64,000 nucleotides of DNA from Aquabacter sp965279295. GTDB taxonomy: Bacteria; Pseudomonadota; Alphaproteobacteria; Rhizobiales; Xanthobacteraceae. Position numbers and translations under genes: made by a program. The notes beneath the pieces were generated by a model, which was not told the DNA's origin, did no database searches, and saw only the letters and a list, made by a program, of their open reading frames with translations. This document shows positions 11,006 through 19,113 of the stretch, piece by piece (the first letter of the stretch is position 1; each line of letters starts with the position of its first letter). The stretch lies in the NCBI GenBank assembly GCA_965279295.1, contig CBDIHQ010000012.1, one strand, 5' to 3'.

Positions 11006-11682
11006 GCGGCCTGGATTTTTCCATCGTCGTGACCGCGTGGCCCTATCTCTGGCAGGGCCTTCAATTCTCGCTCAGCCTCACGGTCGTCGCATTCATCATC
11101 GGCATGACGGTCGGCACTGCTCTCGCGATGGTGCAGCATTTGGAAACGCCGGTGCTTGGCGCGATCGCGCGCTTCTACGTGATGATCATGCGGTCCATCC
11201 CGCTGATCATGGTGCTGTTCTGGTTCTTGTTCCTGGTGCCGATCCTTGCGGGATATATGACGGGGGCTGGTCGTCCCATTCCCATCGGCGCGACCACGAC
11301 CGCGTACCTGACCTTCGGATTGTTTGAGGCGGCCTATTATTGCGAGATCATCCGCTCCGGTCTGCGGGCGATCCCCAAGGGCCAGTATGAGGCCGCGCAG
11401 TCGCTGGCCCAGGGCACCTATCACGTCTATCGCCATGTGATCCTGCCGCAGGTCGTGCGGAAGGTGAGCCCGATCCTTCTCAGTCAGACCATCATCCTGT
11501 TTCAGGACACCTCGCTGGTCTATGTGCTCTCGCTCACCGATCTGCTCGGTGCCGCCTCGAAGATGGCGCAGATCAACGGGCGGCTGGTGGAAATGTATCT
11601 GGCAGCGGCCGCGATCTATCTCCTTCTGTCCTATGCTGCCTCCCAGGGCGTCGCCTTCCTGAGGCGCAGCGCTTCGCGCTGA
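11002..11682 (+). CDS. Polar amino-acid ABC transporter permease (GltK-like)
   Basis: Second permease of the importer, 226 residues, with about five membrane helices. It carries the family EAA motif RAIPKGQYEAAQSLAQG and the ILPQVVRKVSPILLSQTIILFQDTSLVYVLSL segment. It is coupled by a 4-bp overlap to the preceding permease. No ATP-binding subunit (GltL-like) follows. The next gene is on the opposite strand, so the ATPase must be encoded elsewhere or shared. Confidence 0.9.
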   Translation: MSGLDFSIVVTAWPYLWQGLQFSLSLTVVAFIIGMTVGTALAMVQHLETPVLGAIARFYVMIMRSIPLIMVLFWFLFLVPILAGYMTGAGRPIPIGATTTAYLTFGLFEAAYYCEIIRSGLRAIPKGQYEAAQSLAQGTYHVYRHVILPQVVRKVSPILLSQTIILFQDTSLVYVLSLTDLLGAASKMAQINGRLVEMYLAAAAIYLLLSYAASQGVAFLRRSASR

Positions 11683-11701
11683 AATTGTGCACCCGCGCGA
11701 A

Positions 11702-11737
11702 CAAAAAAGACCCCGGAGGGCATGGGCCATCCGGGGT
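11702..11737 (-). terminator. Rho-independent terminator for the Bug-type gene
   Basis: Arms 11710-11717 (ACCCCGGA) and 11730-11737 (TCCGGGGT) form a hairpin. Read on the minus strand, it is followed by a six-T run (AAAAAA at 11703-11708). It lies about 35 bp past the stop of the minus-strand binding-protein gene and may also limit read-through from the convergent ABC operon. Confidence 0.85.
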
Positions 11738-11771
11738 TCGGTTTCATGGACACAGGAAGCTGGCGTTCACG

Positions 11772-12791
11772 TCACTCCAGCTTAACGCCAATCTGCTCGA
11801 TCAGCGCCTTGTACTTGGCGCTCTCGGCTCTGGTGAAGGCGCTTGTCTCTTCGACCGACAGCACGGAGATATCCGCCCCCTCGGTGAGGAAACGTTCCTT
11901 CACGTCCGGCGAGGAGAGGATCTCATTGATCTCCTTGTTGAGGAGGGCGATCACCTCCGGCGGGGTCGCCTTGGGGGCGAAGAAGCCGACCCAGAGGGTG
12001 ATGTCGAAGCCGGGGATATTGGCGGCTTCCGCGATGGTCGGGACATTGGGGGCGGCGGCGCTACGGTTCGCCGAGGACACCGCCATCAGCTTCATGCGGT
12101 TCGCCCGCACGCTCTGCAGCGCCGCCGGCAGACCCGAGAAGAACAGATCGACGTGCCCGCCCAGGATGTCGTTAAGGGCAGGGCCGGCGCCCTTGTAGGG
12201 AATGTGGGTGAAGTTGGCTCCGGTCTTCTGCTTCAGCAGTTCGGTTGCGAAATGGCTGGGCGTGCCGATGCCGGAGGAGGCGAACGTCAGCCCGTCCGGC
12301 GTCTTCTTCGCCACTTCCAGCATTTCGGGAACGGTCGAATAGGCCGCCTTCTCCGGCGCGACGAGTCCGAGAGGCACAATCGCGGCCATCGCGATCGGCT
12401 GAAGATCCTTCTGCGGATCGTAGGTCAGCTTCATCAGGAACGGATTGATGGAAATTTCGGCGGTCTGGCCGGCGAGCAGGATCAGACCATCGGCCGGGGC
12501 CTTCGCGACATAGCCTGCTGCGGCGGAGCCGCTGGCGCCGGGGCGGTTGTCAACGATGACCGGCTTGCCGAGCTTCTTCGTGAGGCGCTCGGAGATGATG
12601 CGGGCGATCACGTCGCCGGTGCCGCCGGGCGCGTAGCCGACGACGAAGGTGACGTCCCGCGTCGGATAGCTCTGCGCGAACGCCGCGCCCGGAGTCAGGC
12701 CGGCGGCGAGGCCGGCAAAAGCGGCAAGGCCGAGGGCCCGGCGCGTCATGGAAAGGGGCCGAGCGGATCGGCCCTTGTGAACTGGGCTCAT
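11772..12791 (-). CDS. Tripartite tricarboxylate transporter (Bug) substrate-binding protein
   Basis: Periplasmic binding protein of the Bug/TctC family, 339 residues. The export signal is at the N-terminus (MTRRALGLAAFAGLAAG to AFAQ; a twin-Arg is present, but Sec export is usual for this family). Signature segments are YPTRDVTFVVGYAPGGTGDVIAR, IVDNRPGASGSAAAGYVAKAPADG, and YKGAGPALNDILGGHVDLFF. These bind carboxylates through main-chain loops rather than charged side chains. No TctA/TctB membrane genes are nearby, so it is an orphan, common in this family. It closes a catabolic run and probably binds the acid that the neighbouring dehydrogenases process. Confidence 0.9.
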   Translation of the reverse strand: MSPVHKGRSARPLSMTRRALGLAAFAGLAAGLTPGAAFAQSYPTRDVTFVVGYAPGGTGDVIARIISERLTKKLGKPVIVDNRPGASGSAAAGYVAKAPADGLILLAGQTAEISINPFLMKLTYDPQKDLQPIAMAAIVPLGLVAPEKAAYSTVPEMLEVAKKTPDGLTFASSGIGTPSHFATELLKQKTGANFTHIPYKGAGPALNDILGGHVDLFFSGLPAALQSVRANRMKLMAVSSANRSAAAPNVPTIAEAANIPGFDITLWVGFFAPKATPPEVIALLNKEINEILSSPDVKERFLTEGADISVLSVEETSAFTRAESAKYKALIEQIGVKLE

Positions 12792-12825
12792 GGTGTCTCC
12801 GTGGGATCGATTGGATATATGGATG

Positions 12826-13242
12826 TCAGGCGACGCGGGCCTTGTGCTCGTCGTCGATGGAGCGGGTGTCGCCGGTGGCGATGATGGTGCGGGTCGCGTC
12901 CACCGAGGCGTAGATCCACAGGATCTTCATGCCCTCGGTTGCGGAGCGGTTGATGAAGCGGTGCGGCAGGTTGGCGGGGATGAAGGTGGTATCCCCCGGC
13001 TCAACCTCGTATTGCACGCCGTCGATCTCGGCGATCGCATGGCCTTCGAGCAGCATGACGCTCTCGTCGCAATTGTGGCTGTGCATCGGGATCGCCGCAT
13101 TCGGCTCGAAGATGGTGATGCCGTTGATGAAGGCGGTGGCCCCGGTCTTGCGGGTCACAAGCGGGATGGTCTTCGCTCCGCCGCCGCGCTCGCGCGCGGG
13201 GATTTCGGAGGGCCGCAGGATGGCGGGTTGGCGTTCGCTCAT
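12826..13242 (-). CDS. Small cupin-domain protein
   Basis: A 138-residue single cupin barrel. The first cupin motif is in PMHSHNCDESVMLLEGHAIAEI, which supplies the metal-binding His, His and Glu. The second is in PGDTTFIPANLPHRFIN. It is probably a small metal-dependent enzyme (isomerase, decarboxylase or dioxygenase) or a sensor protein. It lies between an aldehyde dehydrogenase (stop 13 bp upstream) and the Bug-type gene, so it belongs to the same operon. The sequence alone does not fix a reaction. Confidence 0.75.
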   Translation of the reverse strand: MSERQPAILRPSEIPARERGGGAKTIPLVTRKTGATAFINGITIFEPNAAIPMHSHNCDESVMLLEGHAIAEIDGVQYEVEPGDTTFIPANLPHRFINRSATEGMKILWIYASVDATRTIIATGDTRSIDDEHKARVA

Positions 13243-13255
13243 GGTCTCTGCTCCC

Positions 13256-14629
13256 TCAAGCCTTCGACTGGCCGACCCACAGGGTCTTGATGTTCACGAA
13301 TTCCTTGATGCCGTAGACGCCGAGTTCCCGGCCGTAGCCGGACTTCTTGATGCCGCCGAACGGCAAGCGCGGGTCCGAGGCCGTCATGGCGTTGATGAAG
13401 ACCGCGCCGGCTTCGATGCGGCGCGCCAGCGCCTTGCCCTGCGCGATGTCCGAGGTCCAGAGCGACGCCCCGAGGCCGAACTCGATCGCGTTGGCACGGG
13501 CGATGGCCGCTTCCGTGTCGGCCACACGGATCACCGCCGCGACCGGCCCGAAGGTTTCCTCGCAGGCCGCCGCCATGTCAGGCCCAACATTGTCGAGCAC
13601 GGTTGCGGGATAGAAATAGCCGGGTCCGTCCACCGGCGCGCCGCCGGTGCGGAGCACCGCGCCCGCTGCCACCGAGCGTTCCACCTGACTGTGGAGCGTG
13701 TCGCGCAGATTGCCCCGCGCCATCGGGCCGATATTGGTATCGCGCTCCATCGGGTCGCCCATCTTCAGCTTGGCGACACCGGCGCAGAACGCCGCCACGA
13801 AGCGGTCGGCCACGGCTTCGACGACGATGAACCGCTTCGCGTTGATGCAGCTCTGGCCGACATTGATGAACCGGGCCTTCACTGCAGTGGCTGCCGCTGC
13901 TTCGATATCGGCATCGGCGAGCACGATGAAGGGATCGGAGCCGCCGAGTTCCAGCACCTGCTTCTTCAGCGCCTTGCCGGCCTGGGCGGCGACGATCATG
14001 CCCACTTCGGTCGAGCCGGTGAGGGTCACGGCGGCGATGCGGTCATCGGCGATCAGGCCTGCGACGGCGCTGCTGTCGACCAGAAGCGTGCGGAACAGCC
14101 CGTCCGGACACCCCGCCTCGCGCATCACCTCTTCCACGGCCAGCGCGCACTGGGGCACATTGTTGGCGTGCTTCAGGATTGCGCCGTTGCCGGCCGCGAA
14201 GCCAGGCGCGGCGAAGCGGAAGAACTGCCAGAATGGGTAGTTCCAGGGCATGATGGCCAGCACCACGCCGAGCGGATCGAACACCACCGCGCTCTCGGCG
14301 GCGCTGCTTTCGGTCACTTCATCCGCGAGAAAGATCGGTGCCTTCTCGGCATAGAAGTCGCAGTTCCAGGCGCACTTCTCCACTTCCGCCTCGGCCTCGG
14401 GCAGGGGCTTGCCCATTTCCAGGGTGATGAGCCGGCCGTAGCGTTCCTTGCCCGCGCGCAGCACTTTTGCCATGGCGCGCAGCAGTTCGACGCGCTGCTC
14501 GATCGGCGTGCGGGCCCACCCCTTCTGCGCGGCGGCGGCGGACGAGAGAGCCGCATCCACGGCGTCCGCGCTGTGCGGCTCGAACCTTGCGATCTCCGCG
14601 CCGGTGGCGGGATTGATGGAAAGGATCAT
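13256..14629 (-). CDS. NAD(P)-dependent aldehyde dehydrogenase, Sad/GabD-like
   Basis: Oxidises an aldehyde, by similarity succinate semialdehyde, to the acid. The 457-residue sequence parallels E. coli Sad (YneI): INPATGAEIARFEP, LGVVLAIMPWNYPFWQ, LKHANNVPQCAL, the glutamate motif LELGGSDPF, the nucleophile cysteine in VNVGQSCINAKRF, and PFGGIKKSGYGRELG. AGGAGG lies just before the ATG at 14629, so I chose that start over an in-frame ATG at 14722 inside the upstream gene. It lies 10 bp after the isopropylmalate-type dehydrogenase gene, in one operon. Confidence 0.9.
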   Translation of the reverse strand: MILSINPATGAEIARFEPHSADAVDAALSSAAAAQKGWARTPIEQRVELLRAMAKVLRAGKERYGRLITLEMGKPLPEAEAEVEKCAWNCDFYAEKAPIFLADEVTESSAAESAVVFDPLGVVLAIMPWNYPFWQFFRFAAPGFAAGNGAILKHANNVPQCALAVEEVMREAGCPDGLFRTLLVDSSAVAGLIADDRIAAVTLTGSTEVGMIVAAQAGKALKKQVLELGGSDPFIVLADADIEAAAATAVKARFINVGQSCINAKRFIVVEAVADRFVAAFCAGVAKLKMGDPMERDTNIGPMARGNLRDTLHSQVERSVAAGAVLRTGGAPVDGPGYFYPATVLDNVGPDMAAACEETFGPVAAVIRVADTEAAIARANAIEFGLGASLWTSDIAQGKALARRIEAGAVFINAMTASDPRLPFGGIKKSGYGRELGVYGIKEFVNIKTLWVGQSKA

Positions 14630-14639
14630 TGTGTCCTCC

Positions 14640-15722
14640 TCAAGCGGCGCGAGAATGGGCGGCGGCGGCGATGCGGCCGCTGACCACCTTGGCGAAGGCT
14701 TCGGTTCCTGTGGTGCCGCCAAGATCGCGCGTGCGAGTCGCGGGGTCAGTGATCGTCGCCTCCACGGCCTCTTCGATCAGGGCGGCGGCGGCGATGAGGG
14801 CGTCGTTGCCGTCGCGCCGGCCACGCCAATCCAGCAGCATGGCGGCGGACAGGATCAGCGAGGTTGGGTTGGCGATATCGCGACCGGCGATGTCGGGCGC
14901 CGAGCCGTGCTGGGCCTGAGCGACGCAGATCTGATCGCCGGCATTGATCGACCCGCCGAGGCCGAGGCTGCCGCACAGTTCTGAGGCCTCGTCGGAGAGG
15001 ATGTCGCCGAACATATTGGTGGTGACAATCACGTCGAACGTATCGGGGCGGCGGATGATGTGGGCGCTCGCCGCATCGACGATGAGGTCGTCCAGCTCGA
15101 CATCCGGGAAGTCCTGCGCGACCCGGCGCACCTCCTGGAGGAACAGTCCGTCGGACAGGCGCAGCACATTGGCCTTGTGCACGGCGGTCAGCTTCTTGCG
15201 GCGACCACGGGCGATCTCGAAGGCGGCGCGCGCCACGCGGGCACTGCCCTTGGCGGTGATCTTGCGCACGGCGAGGGCGATGTCGGGCTCCGGCATGAAT
15301 TCGCCGCCGCCGGCGAACATGTTGCGGTCGGCGTAGAAGCCCTCGGTGTTCTCGCGCACGATGATCATGTCCATCGGCTTGCGCAGGATCGTCAGGCCCT
15401 CGCGCGAGCGGCAGGGCCGCACGTTGGCGTAAAGCTCGAAGGTCACGCGCAGGGCGCCGGATGGGTTGATGCCGCCCTTTTCCCGGGTCGGATACTCATA
15501 ATGGGAGACCGGGCCAAGGATGACGCCGTCCATCTCCGGCACCCGCGTCATCACCGGCGGGGGCAGGGTGGTGCCCTGCTCCTTGAGCGTCTTCAGGCCG
15601 ATGTCCATCTGCTCGAAGGTGAGGCCGAGGCCGAGCTTTTCGTCGGTGGCCTTGAGCACGGCGAGGGTCGCCTCGGTGATTTCGGGGCCGATGCCATCAC
15701 CGGGGAGCACGAGGATCTTCAT
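14640..15722 (-). CDS. Isocitrate/isopropylmalate-family beta-decarboxylating dehydrogenase
   Basis: NAD(P)-linked 2-hydroxyacid oxidative decarboxylase, 360 residues. It has the LPGDGIGPEI start, ENTEGFYAD, the catalytic Lys in VHKANVLRLSDGLF, IVDAASAHIIRRP, and TTNMFGDILSDEASEL with metal-binding aspartates. The substrate loop residues differ from LeuB, so a catabolic hydroxyacid (tartrate-, homoisocitrate- or alkylmalate-like) is more likely than leucine synthesis. The start is ATG 15722 (MKILVLPGDG). The gene sits between the amidohydrolase and the aldehyde dehydrogenase genes. Confidence 0.85.
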   Translation of the reverse strand: MKILVLPGDGIGPEITEATLAVLKATDEKLGLGLTFEQMDIGLKTLKEQGTTLPPPVMTRVPEMDGVILGPVSHYEYPTREKGGINPSGALRVTFELYANVRPCRSREGLTILRKPMDMIIVRENTEGFYADRNMFAGGGEFMPEPDIALAVRKITAKGSARVARAAFEIARGRRKKLTAVHKANVLRLSDGLFLQEVRRVAQDFPDVELDDLIVDAASAHIIRRPDTFDVIVTTNMFGDILSDEASELCGSLGLGGSINAGDQICVAQAQHGSAPDIAGRDIANPTSLILSAAMLLDWRGRRDGNDALIAAAALIEEAVEATITDPATRTRDLGGTTGTEAFAKVVSGRIAAAAHSRAA

Positions 15723-15738
15723 CAGAAGCGTCCGTTCT

Positions 15739-16656
15739 TCAGGAGGGAAAGTCGAACAGCCGCGCCGCATTGTCGGCGAGGATGCGTTTGAAAATGTCGT
15801 CGTCGCCGCACCAGGATTTCAGGGTGCGCAGCGCGTCCGCGCTGTCGATCTCGCGGAAAGGTTCGACCGCCAGCGGCCCGCGCAAGGCGCGGTCCTTGCC
15901 ACCGCCGGTGTGCGGCCAGTCGGAGGCCCACACCATGCGGTCCGGGCGCGCGTCGATCATGGCGCGGGCGATGGGCGCGAGGTCGGCGCGATCGGGCAGC
16001 GCCGAGGCGCGGTATTGGGCGGAGAGCTTCACCCATACCTTTCCGGTGGCGAGCAGGTCCAGGAGTTCGGCAAGGCCCGGCTGCTGCGGTCCGCGCTCGG
16101 CCCTGGCTCCGGCGAAATGATCGAGAATGACCGGCGCGGCGCTGGCCGCGATGGTCTCGGCGAGGCTGGGCAGCAAGCCCATGTCCGCGTAGATCTGCAC
16201 CGCGAAGCCGTGGTCCGCGACCCGCGCTGTGGTGGCAGTGAAGGCATCCAGGGCGGCGGTCGCGCGGGTCTCGCCCTTGGATTCCAGATTGACGCGCACC
16301 CCGCGCACGCCGGCTGAATACAACGTGCGCAGTTCGGTGCCGGTCACGGTCTGGGGGTCGATCACCGCGACGGCGCGGGCCCGTCCCTCAAGCCGCGCGA
16401 GCGCATCCAGCAGGCACGAATTGTCGGCGCCGTAGACGCTCGCCTGCACCAGCACCAGCCGGTCGATGGCAAGGGCTTCGAGATGCGCCTCCAGCATGGC
16501 GACGCTGGCGAGGCCCGGCGTGTAGGAGCGGCCTTCGGCGAGCGGAAATCGCGCCGGCTCGAAGACATGGACATGACAATCGCAGGCACCGGCGGGAATC
16601 GGCAGGCCCAGGATGTCGCGATCCATCTCTGCCGTTTCCGGCTGCGCCTCGGCCAT
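15739..16656 (-). CDS. Amidohydrolase, PDC-lactonase (LigI)-like TIM barrel
   Basis: A 305-residue metal-dependent or metal-independent amidohydrolase of the 2-pyrone-4,6-dicarboxylate lactonase type. Seen motifs are ACDCHVHVFEP (first-strand HxH), RGVRVNLES, the ILDHFAG histidine and the late ASDWPHTGG aspartate. It probably opens a lactone or hydrolyses a cyclic acid ahead of the dehydrogenases, and it is the first gene of the minus-strand run 16656-11772. The promoter region upstream is shared with the divergent gntR gene and includes a palindrome. Confidence 0.8.
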   Translation of the reverse strand: MAEAQPETAEMDRDILGLPIPAGACDCHVHVFEPARFPLAEGRSYTPGLASVAMLEAHLEALAIDRLVLVQASVYGADNSCLLDALARLEGRARAVAVIDPQTVTGTELRTLYSAGVRGVRVNLESKGETRATAALDAFTATTARVADHGFAVQIYADMGLLPSLAETIAASAAPVILDHFAGARAERGPQQPGLAELLDLLATGKVWVKLSAQYRASALPDRADLAPIARAMIDARPDRMVWASDWPHTGGGKDRALRGPLAVEPFREIDSADALRTLKSWCGDDDIFKRILADNAARLFDFPS

Positions 16657-16708
16657 CGCCCGTTTCCGTCCCGTCTGCTTGTCTCGTTGCCAGAGTGGTA
16701 GCTCAGAG

Positions 16709-16738
16709 TTTGGTACTTTTCAATCATAAAATACCAAA
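16709..16738. promoter_or_regulatory. Candidate GntR operator
   Basis: Inverted repeat with arms TTTGGTA (16709-16715) and TACCAAA (16732-16738), 16 nt apart, in an AT-rich stretch between the divergent amidohydrolase and gntR genes. It is centred about 65 bp upstream of the amidohydrolase start. Its position makes it the best candidate site for the adjacent GntR regulator; binding is inferred. Confidence 0.55.
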
Positions 16739-16820
16739 TAGAATGCAGTGACGCGGCGAGAGACCAACGGCTCTGTCTGCCGGCTTGCAGGACGCCGAGT
16801 GACGATGCACATGGACGAAC

Positions 16821-17711
16821 ATGGAAACGCCGCTCGTGACGCAGCTCGCCGCCCAGATCGCGGACCACATCAACGCCGAGAGGATCGAGCCCGGCACGCA
16901 GCTCGTTGAGCGCAAGCTTGCCGAGCAGTTCCGCGTCTCCCGCTCTCCGGTGCGACGCGCCCTGATGCTGCTGGAGCAGTCCGGTCATGTGGCGGCGAGC
17001 GCAAGCCGGGGCGGCTTTTCCGTCTGCGCCACGGCCGTCGCGGCGGCGGTTCCGCCGAAGCCGGTGGCGTGGGACGAGGATGAGACCGCCTATCTGAAAA
17101 TCGCTGAGGACAATCTGGAGGGGCGGCTGCCGGACAAAGTGACCGACAGCAAGCTGGCGCGCGACTATGGCCTCTCCAGCGCCCAGCTTCGCCGGGTCCT
17201 GGCGCGCATCGCCAACGAGGGATGGATCGAGCGCCTGCCGGGCCACGGATGGGCGTTCCTGCCGATGCTGAAATCCATGCAGTCCTACAAGGACAGCTAT
17301 CGTTTCCGGCTGGCCATCGAGCCGGCGGGGATTCTGGAGCCGGGCTTCGTGCTCAACCGCGATGCGCTGCTCGCCTGCCGGGTGCAGCAGCAGGATCTGG
17401 TGGACGGGCGCATCTGGGAGGTCTCGAACCCCACGTTGTTCGACCTCAACCGCAACGTCCACGAGGCCATCATCGCCTGCAGCCGCAACATCTTCTTCAT
17501 CGACGGCCTGAAGCGGGTCGACCGGCTGCGGCGGCTGATCGAATACAAGCAGTCGCTGGATCGTCAGTATGCCGCCGTCCGGTGCCGCGAGCATGTGGAG
17601 CTGATCGATCTTCTTCTCGCCGAGCGCCGCGATGAGGCCGCCGCGTTCATGCGGCGCCACCTGACCTCGGTGAGCATCGAAAAGATGATCGAACGCTCCC
17701 CCCGCGCCTGA
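16821..17711 (+). CDS. GntR-family regulator (FCD type) with a second HTH-like segment
   Basis: A 296-residue transcription factor. The N-terminal GntR winged HTH is at about residues 5-70 (AERIEPGTQLVERKLAEQFRVSRSPVRRAL...GGFSV). A second segment, about 90-150 (DETAYLKIAEDNLEGRLPDKVTDSKLARDYGLSSAQLRRVLARIANEGWIERL), also reads like a winged HTH. A C-terminal all-helical FCD-like ligand domain (about 155-290) with VHEAIIACSRN and RCREHVELIDLL follows. It is divergent from the catabolic operon across 164 bp and very likely controls it. It is convergent with the MHS permease gene, only 3 bp away. Confidence 0.85.
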   Translation: METPLVTQLAAQIADHINAERIEPGTQLVERKLAEQFRVSRSPVRRALMLLEQSGHVAASASRGGFSVCATAVAAAVPPKPVAWDEDETAYLKIAEDNLEGRLPDKVTDSKLARDYGLSSAQLRRVLARIANEGWIERLPGHGWAFLPMLKSMQSYKDSYRFRLAIEPAGILEPGFVLNRDALLACRVQQQDLVDGRIWEVSNPTLFDLNRNVHEAIIACSRNIFFIDGLKRVDRLRRLIEYKQSLDRQYAAVRCREHVELIDLLLAERRDEAAAFMRRHLTSVSIEKMIERSPRA

Positions 17712-17714
17712 CGT

Positions 17715-19001
17715 CTAGCCGCTGGTCTTCCAACTCACCGAAAGGCGGGAGTTCCGGCCGTAGAGCAGATAGGTGGCGATGAGACCGCACAAGCCGGCGA
17801 GGGTGAGCCACCAGCCGGGCGCCGCCTTGTCGCCAAGCGCCTCGATCAGCCAGGTGGAAATGGCCGGCGTAAAGCCGCCGAACAGGGCGGTCGCCAGGCT
17901 GTAGGCCAGCGAGAAGCCCGAGGTGCGCACGCTCACCGGCATCACCTCGGTGAGTGCCACCACCATGGCGCCATTGTAGCTGGCATAGAGGAAGGAGAGC
18001 CACAGCTCCACCAGCAGCATCTTGCCGAAGGTCGGTTCCTGAACCAGCCAAGCGAGGGCGGGATAGGAGGTCAGGAGGGTCAAAATGGTGAAGGTGACGA
18101 GGATGGGCCGTCGCCCGATGCGGTCTGACACCGCGCCCATGACGGGCAGCCAGAACAGGTTTGAGACGCCGACGCAGAAGGTGACGATGAGCGCATCGGA
18201 GGCCGACAGGTTCAGCACTGAGCGGCCGAAAGTCGGGGTGTAGACGGTGATCGTGTAGAACGACACGGTGGTCATCACCACCAGCATCATGCCCGCGCCC
18301 ACCAGCTTCCAGTTGGCGGCCATGGAGCGCATGATCTCGCCGATCTCCGGGCGATGCGTCCGCGTCAGAAACTCTTCCGTTTCCTGGAGCGAGCGGCGGA
18401 TGACGAACAGGAACGGCACGATCAGGCAGCCGATGAAGAACGGGATGCGCCACGCCCAGGAATCCACGGTGGCGGGCGCGAGATACCGGTTCAGCGCGAA
18501 GCCGAGTGCCGCCGCCACGATGATCGCCACCTGCTGGCTTCCCGACTGCCAACTCACATAGAAGCCCTTGTTGCCCGGCGTTGCGATCTCCGCGAGATAG
18601 ACCGACACACCGCCCAATTCCACGCCGGCCGAGAAGCCCTGTAACAGCCGCCCGACGAGAACCAGAATGGGCGCGAGGAGGCCGATGGTCGCGTAGCCCG
18701 GCACGAAGGCCACCAGGATGGTGCCGAAAGACATGATGCCGAGGGTGAGGATGAGGCCCTTGCGACGGCCGATCCGGTCGATATAGGCGCCCAGGATGAG
18801 CGCACCCAGCGGACGCATCAGGAAGCCCGCGCCGAACGTACCGAAGGTCAGCATGAGCGCCGCGAACGGGCTCGCGACCGGGAAGAACGCCTGGGCGATG
18901 TTCGTCGCGTAGAAGCCGAACAGAAAGAAGTCGAACATTTCCAAGAAGTTGCCGCTGGTCACGCGGAAGATGGCGGCGACTTTGGATTGGGGCTGGGGCA
19001 T
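17715..19001 (-). CDS. MFS permease of the metabolite:H+ symporter (MHS) family
   Basis: A 428-residue proton symporter with 12 predicted membrane helices. The N-terminal SGNFLEMFDFFLFGFYA and the loop RPLGALILGAYIDRIGRRKGL are hallmarks of the citrate/alpha-ketoglutarate (CitA, KgtP) MHS branch. VSDRIGRRPIL repeats the loop in the second half. It likely imports a di- or tricarboxylate for the neighbouring hydrolase and dehydrogenases. It is transcribed towards gntR as a separate unit. Confidence 0.85.
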   Translation of the reverse strand: MPQPQSKVAAIFRVTSGNFLEMFDFFLFGFYATNIAQAFFPVASPFAALMLTFGTFGAGFLMRPLGALILGAYIDRIGRRKGLILTLGIMSFGTILVAFVPGYATIGLLAPILVLVGRLLQGFSAGVELGGVSVYLAEIATPGNKGFYVSWQSGSQQVAIIVAAALGFALNRYLAPATVDSWAWRIPFFIGCLIVPFLFVIRRSLQETEEFLTRTHRPEIGEIMRSMAANWKLVGAGMMLVVMTTVSFYTITVYTPTFGRSVLNLSASDALIVTFCVGVSNLFWLPVMGAVSDRIGRRPILVTFTILTLLTSYPALAWLVQEPTFGKMLLVELWLSFLYASYNGAMVVALTEVMPVSVRTSGFSLAYSLATALFGGFTPAISTWLIEALGDKAAPGWWLTLAGLCGLIATYLLYGRNSRLSVSWKTSG

Positions 19002-19113
19002 CGACTAGATCCTGCGCGCGACGGCGCACGGCGGGACTATGGCCGAGACTAAGGGTCTTGCCTATGGCCGCCAGCGCGTTCCCCAGCGCAACCCGCGCGC
19101 GCCAGCGGCGCCG

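Noticed and set aside
11772..12791. Complete tripartite tricarboxylate transporter
   Set aside because: Only the Bug-type binding protein is here; TctA and TctB genes are absent from the flanks.
16691..16720. tRNA-like string GGTAGCTCAGAG
   Set aside because: It resembles a tRNA D-arm, but there is no anticodon stem, T-arm or acceptor pairing around it. It lies in a promoter gap beside the GntR palindrome.
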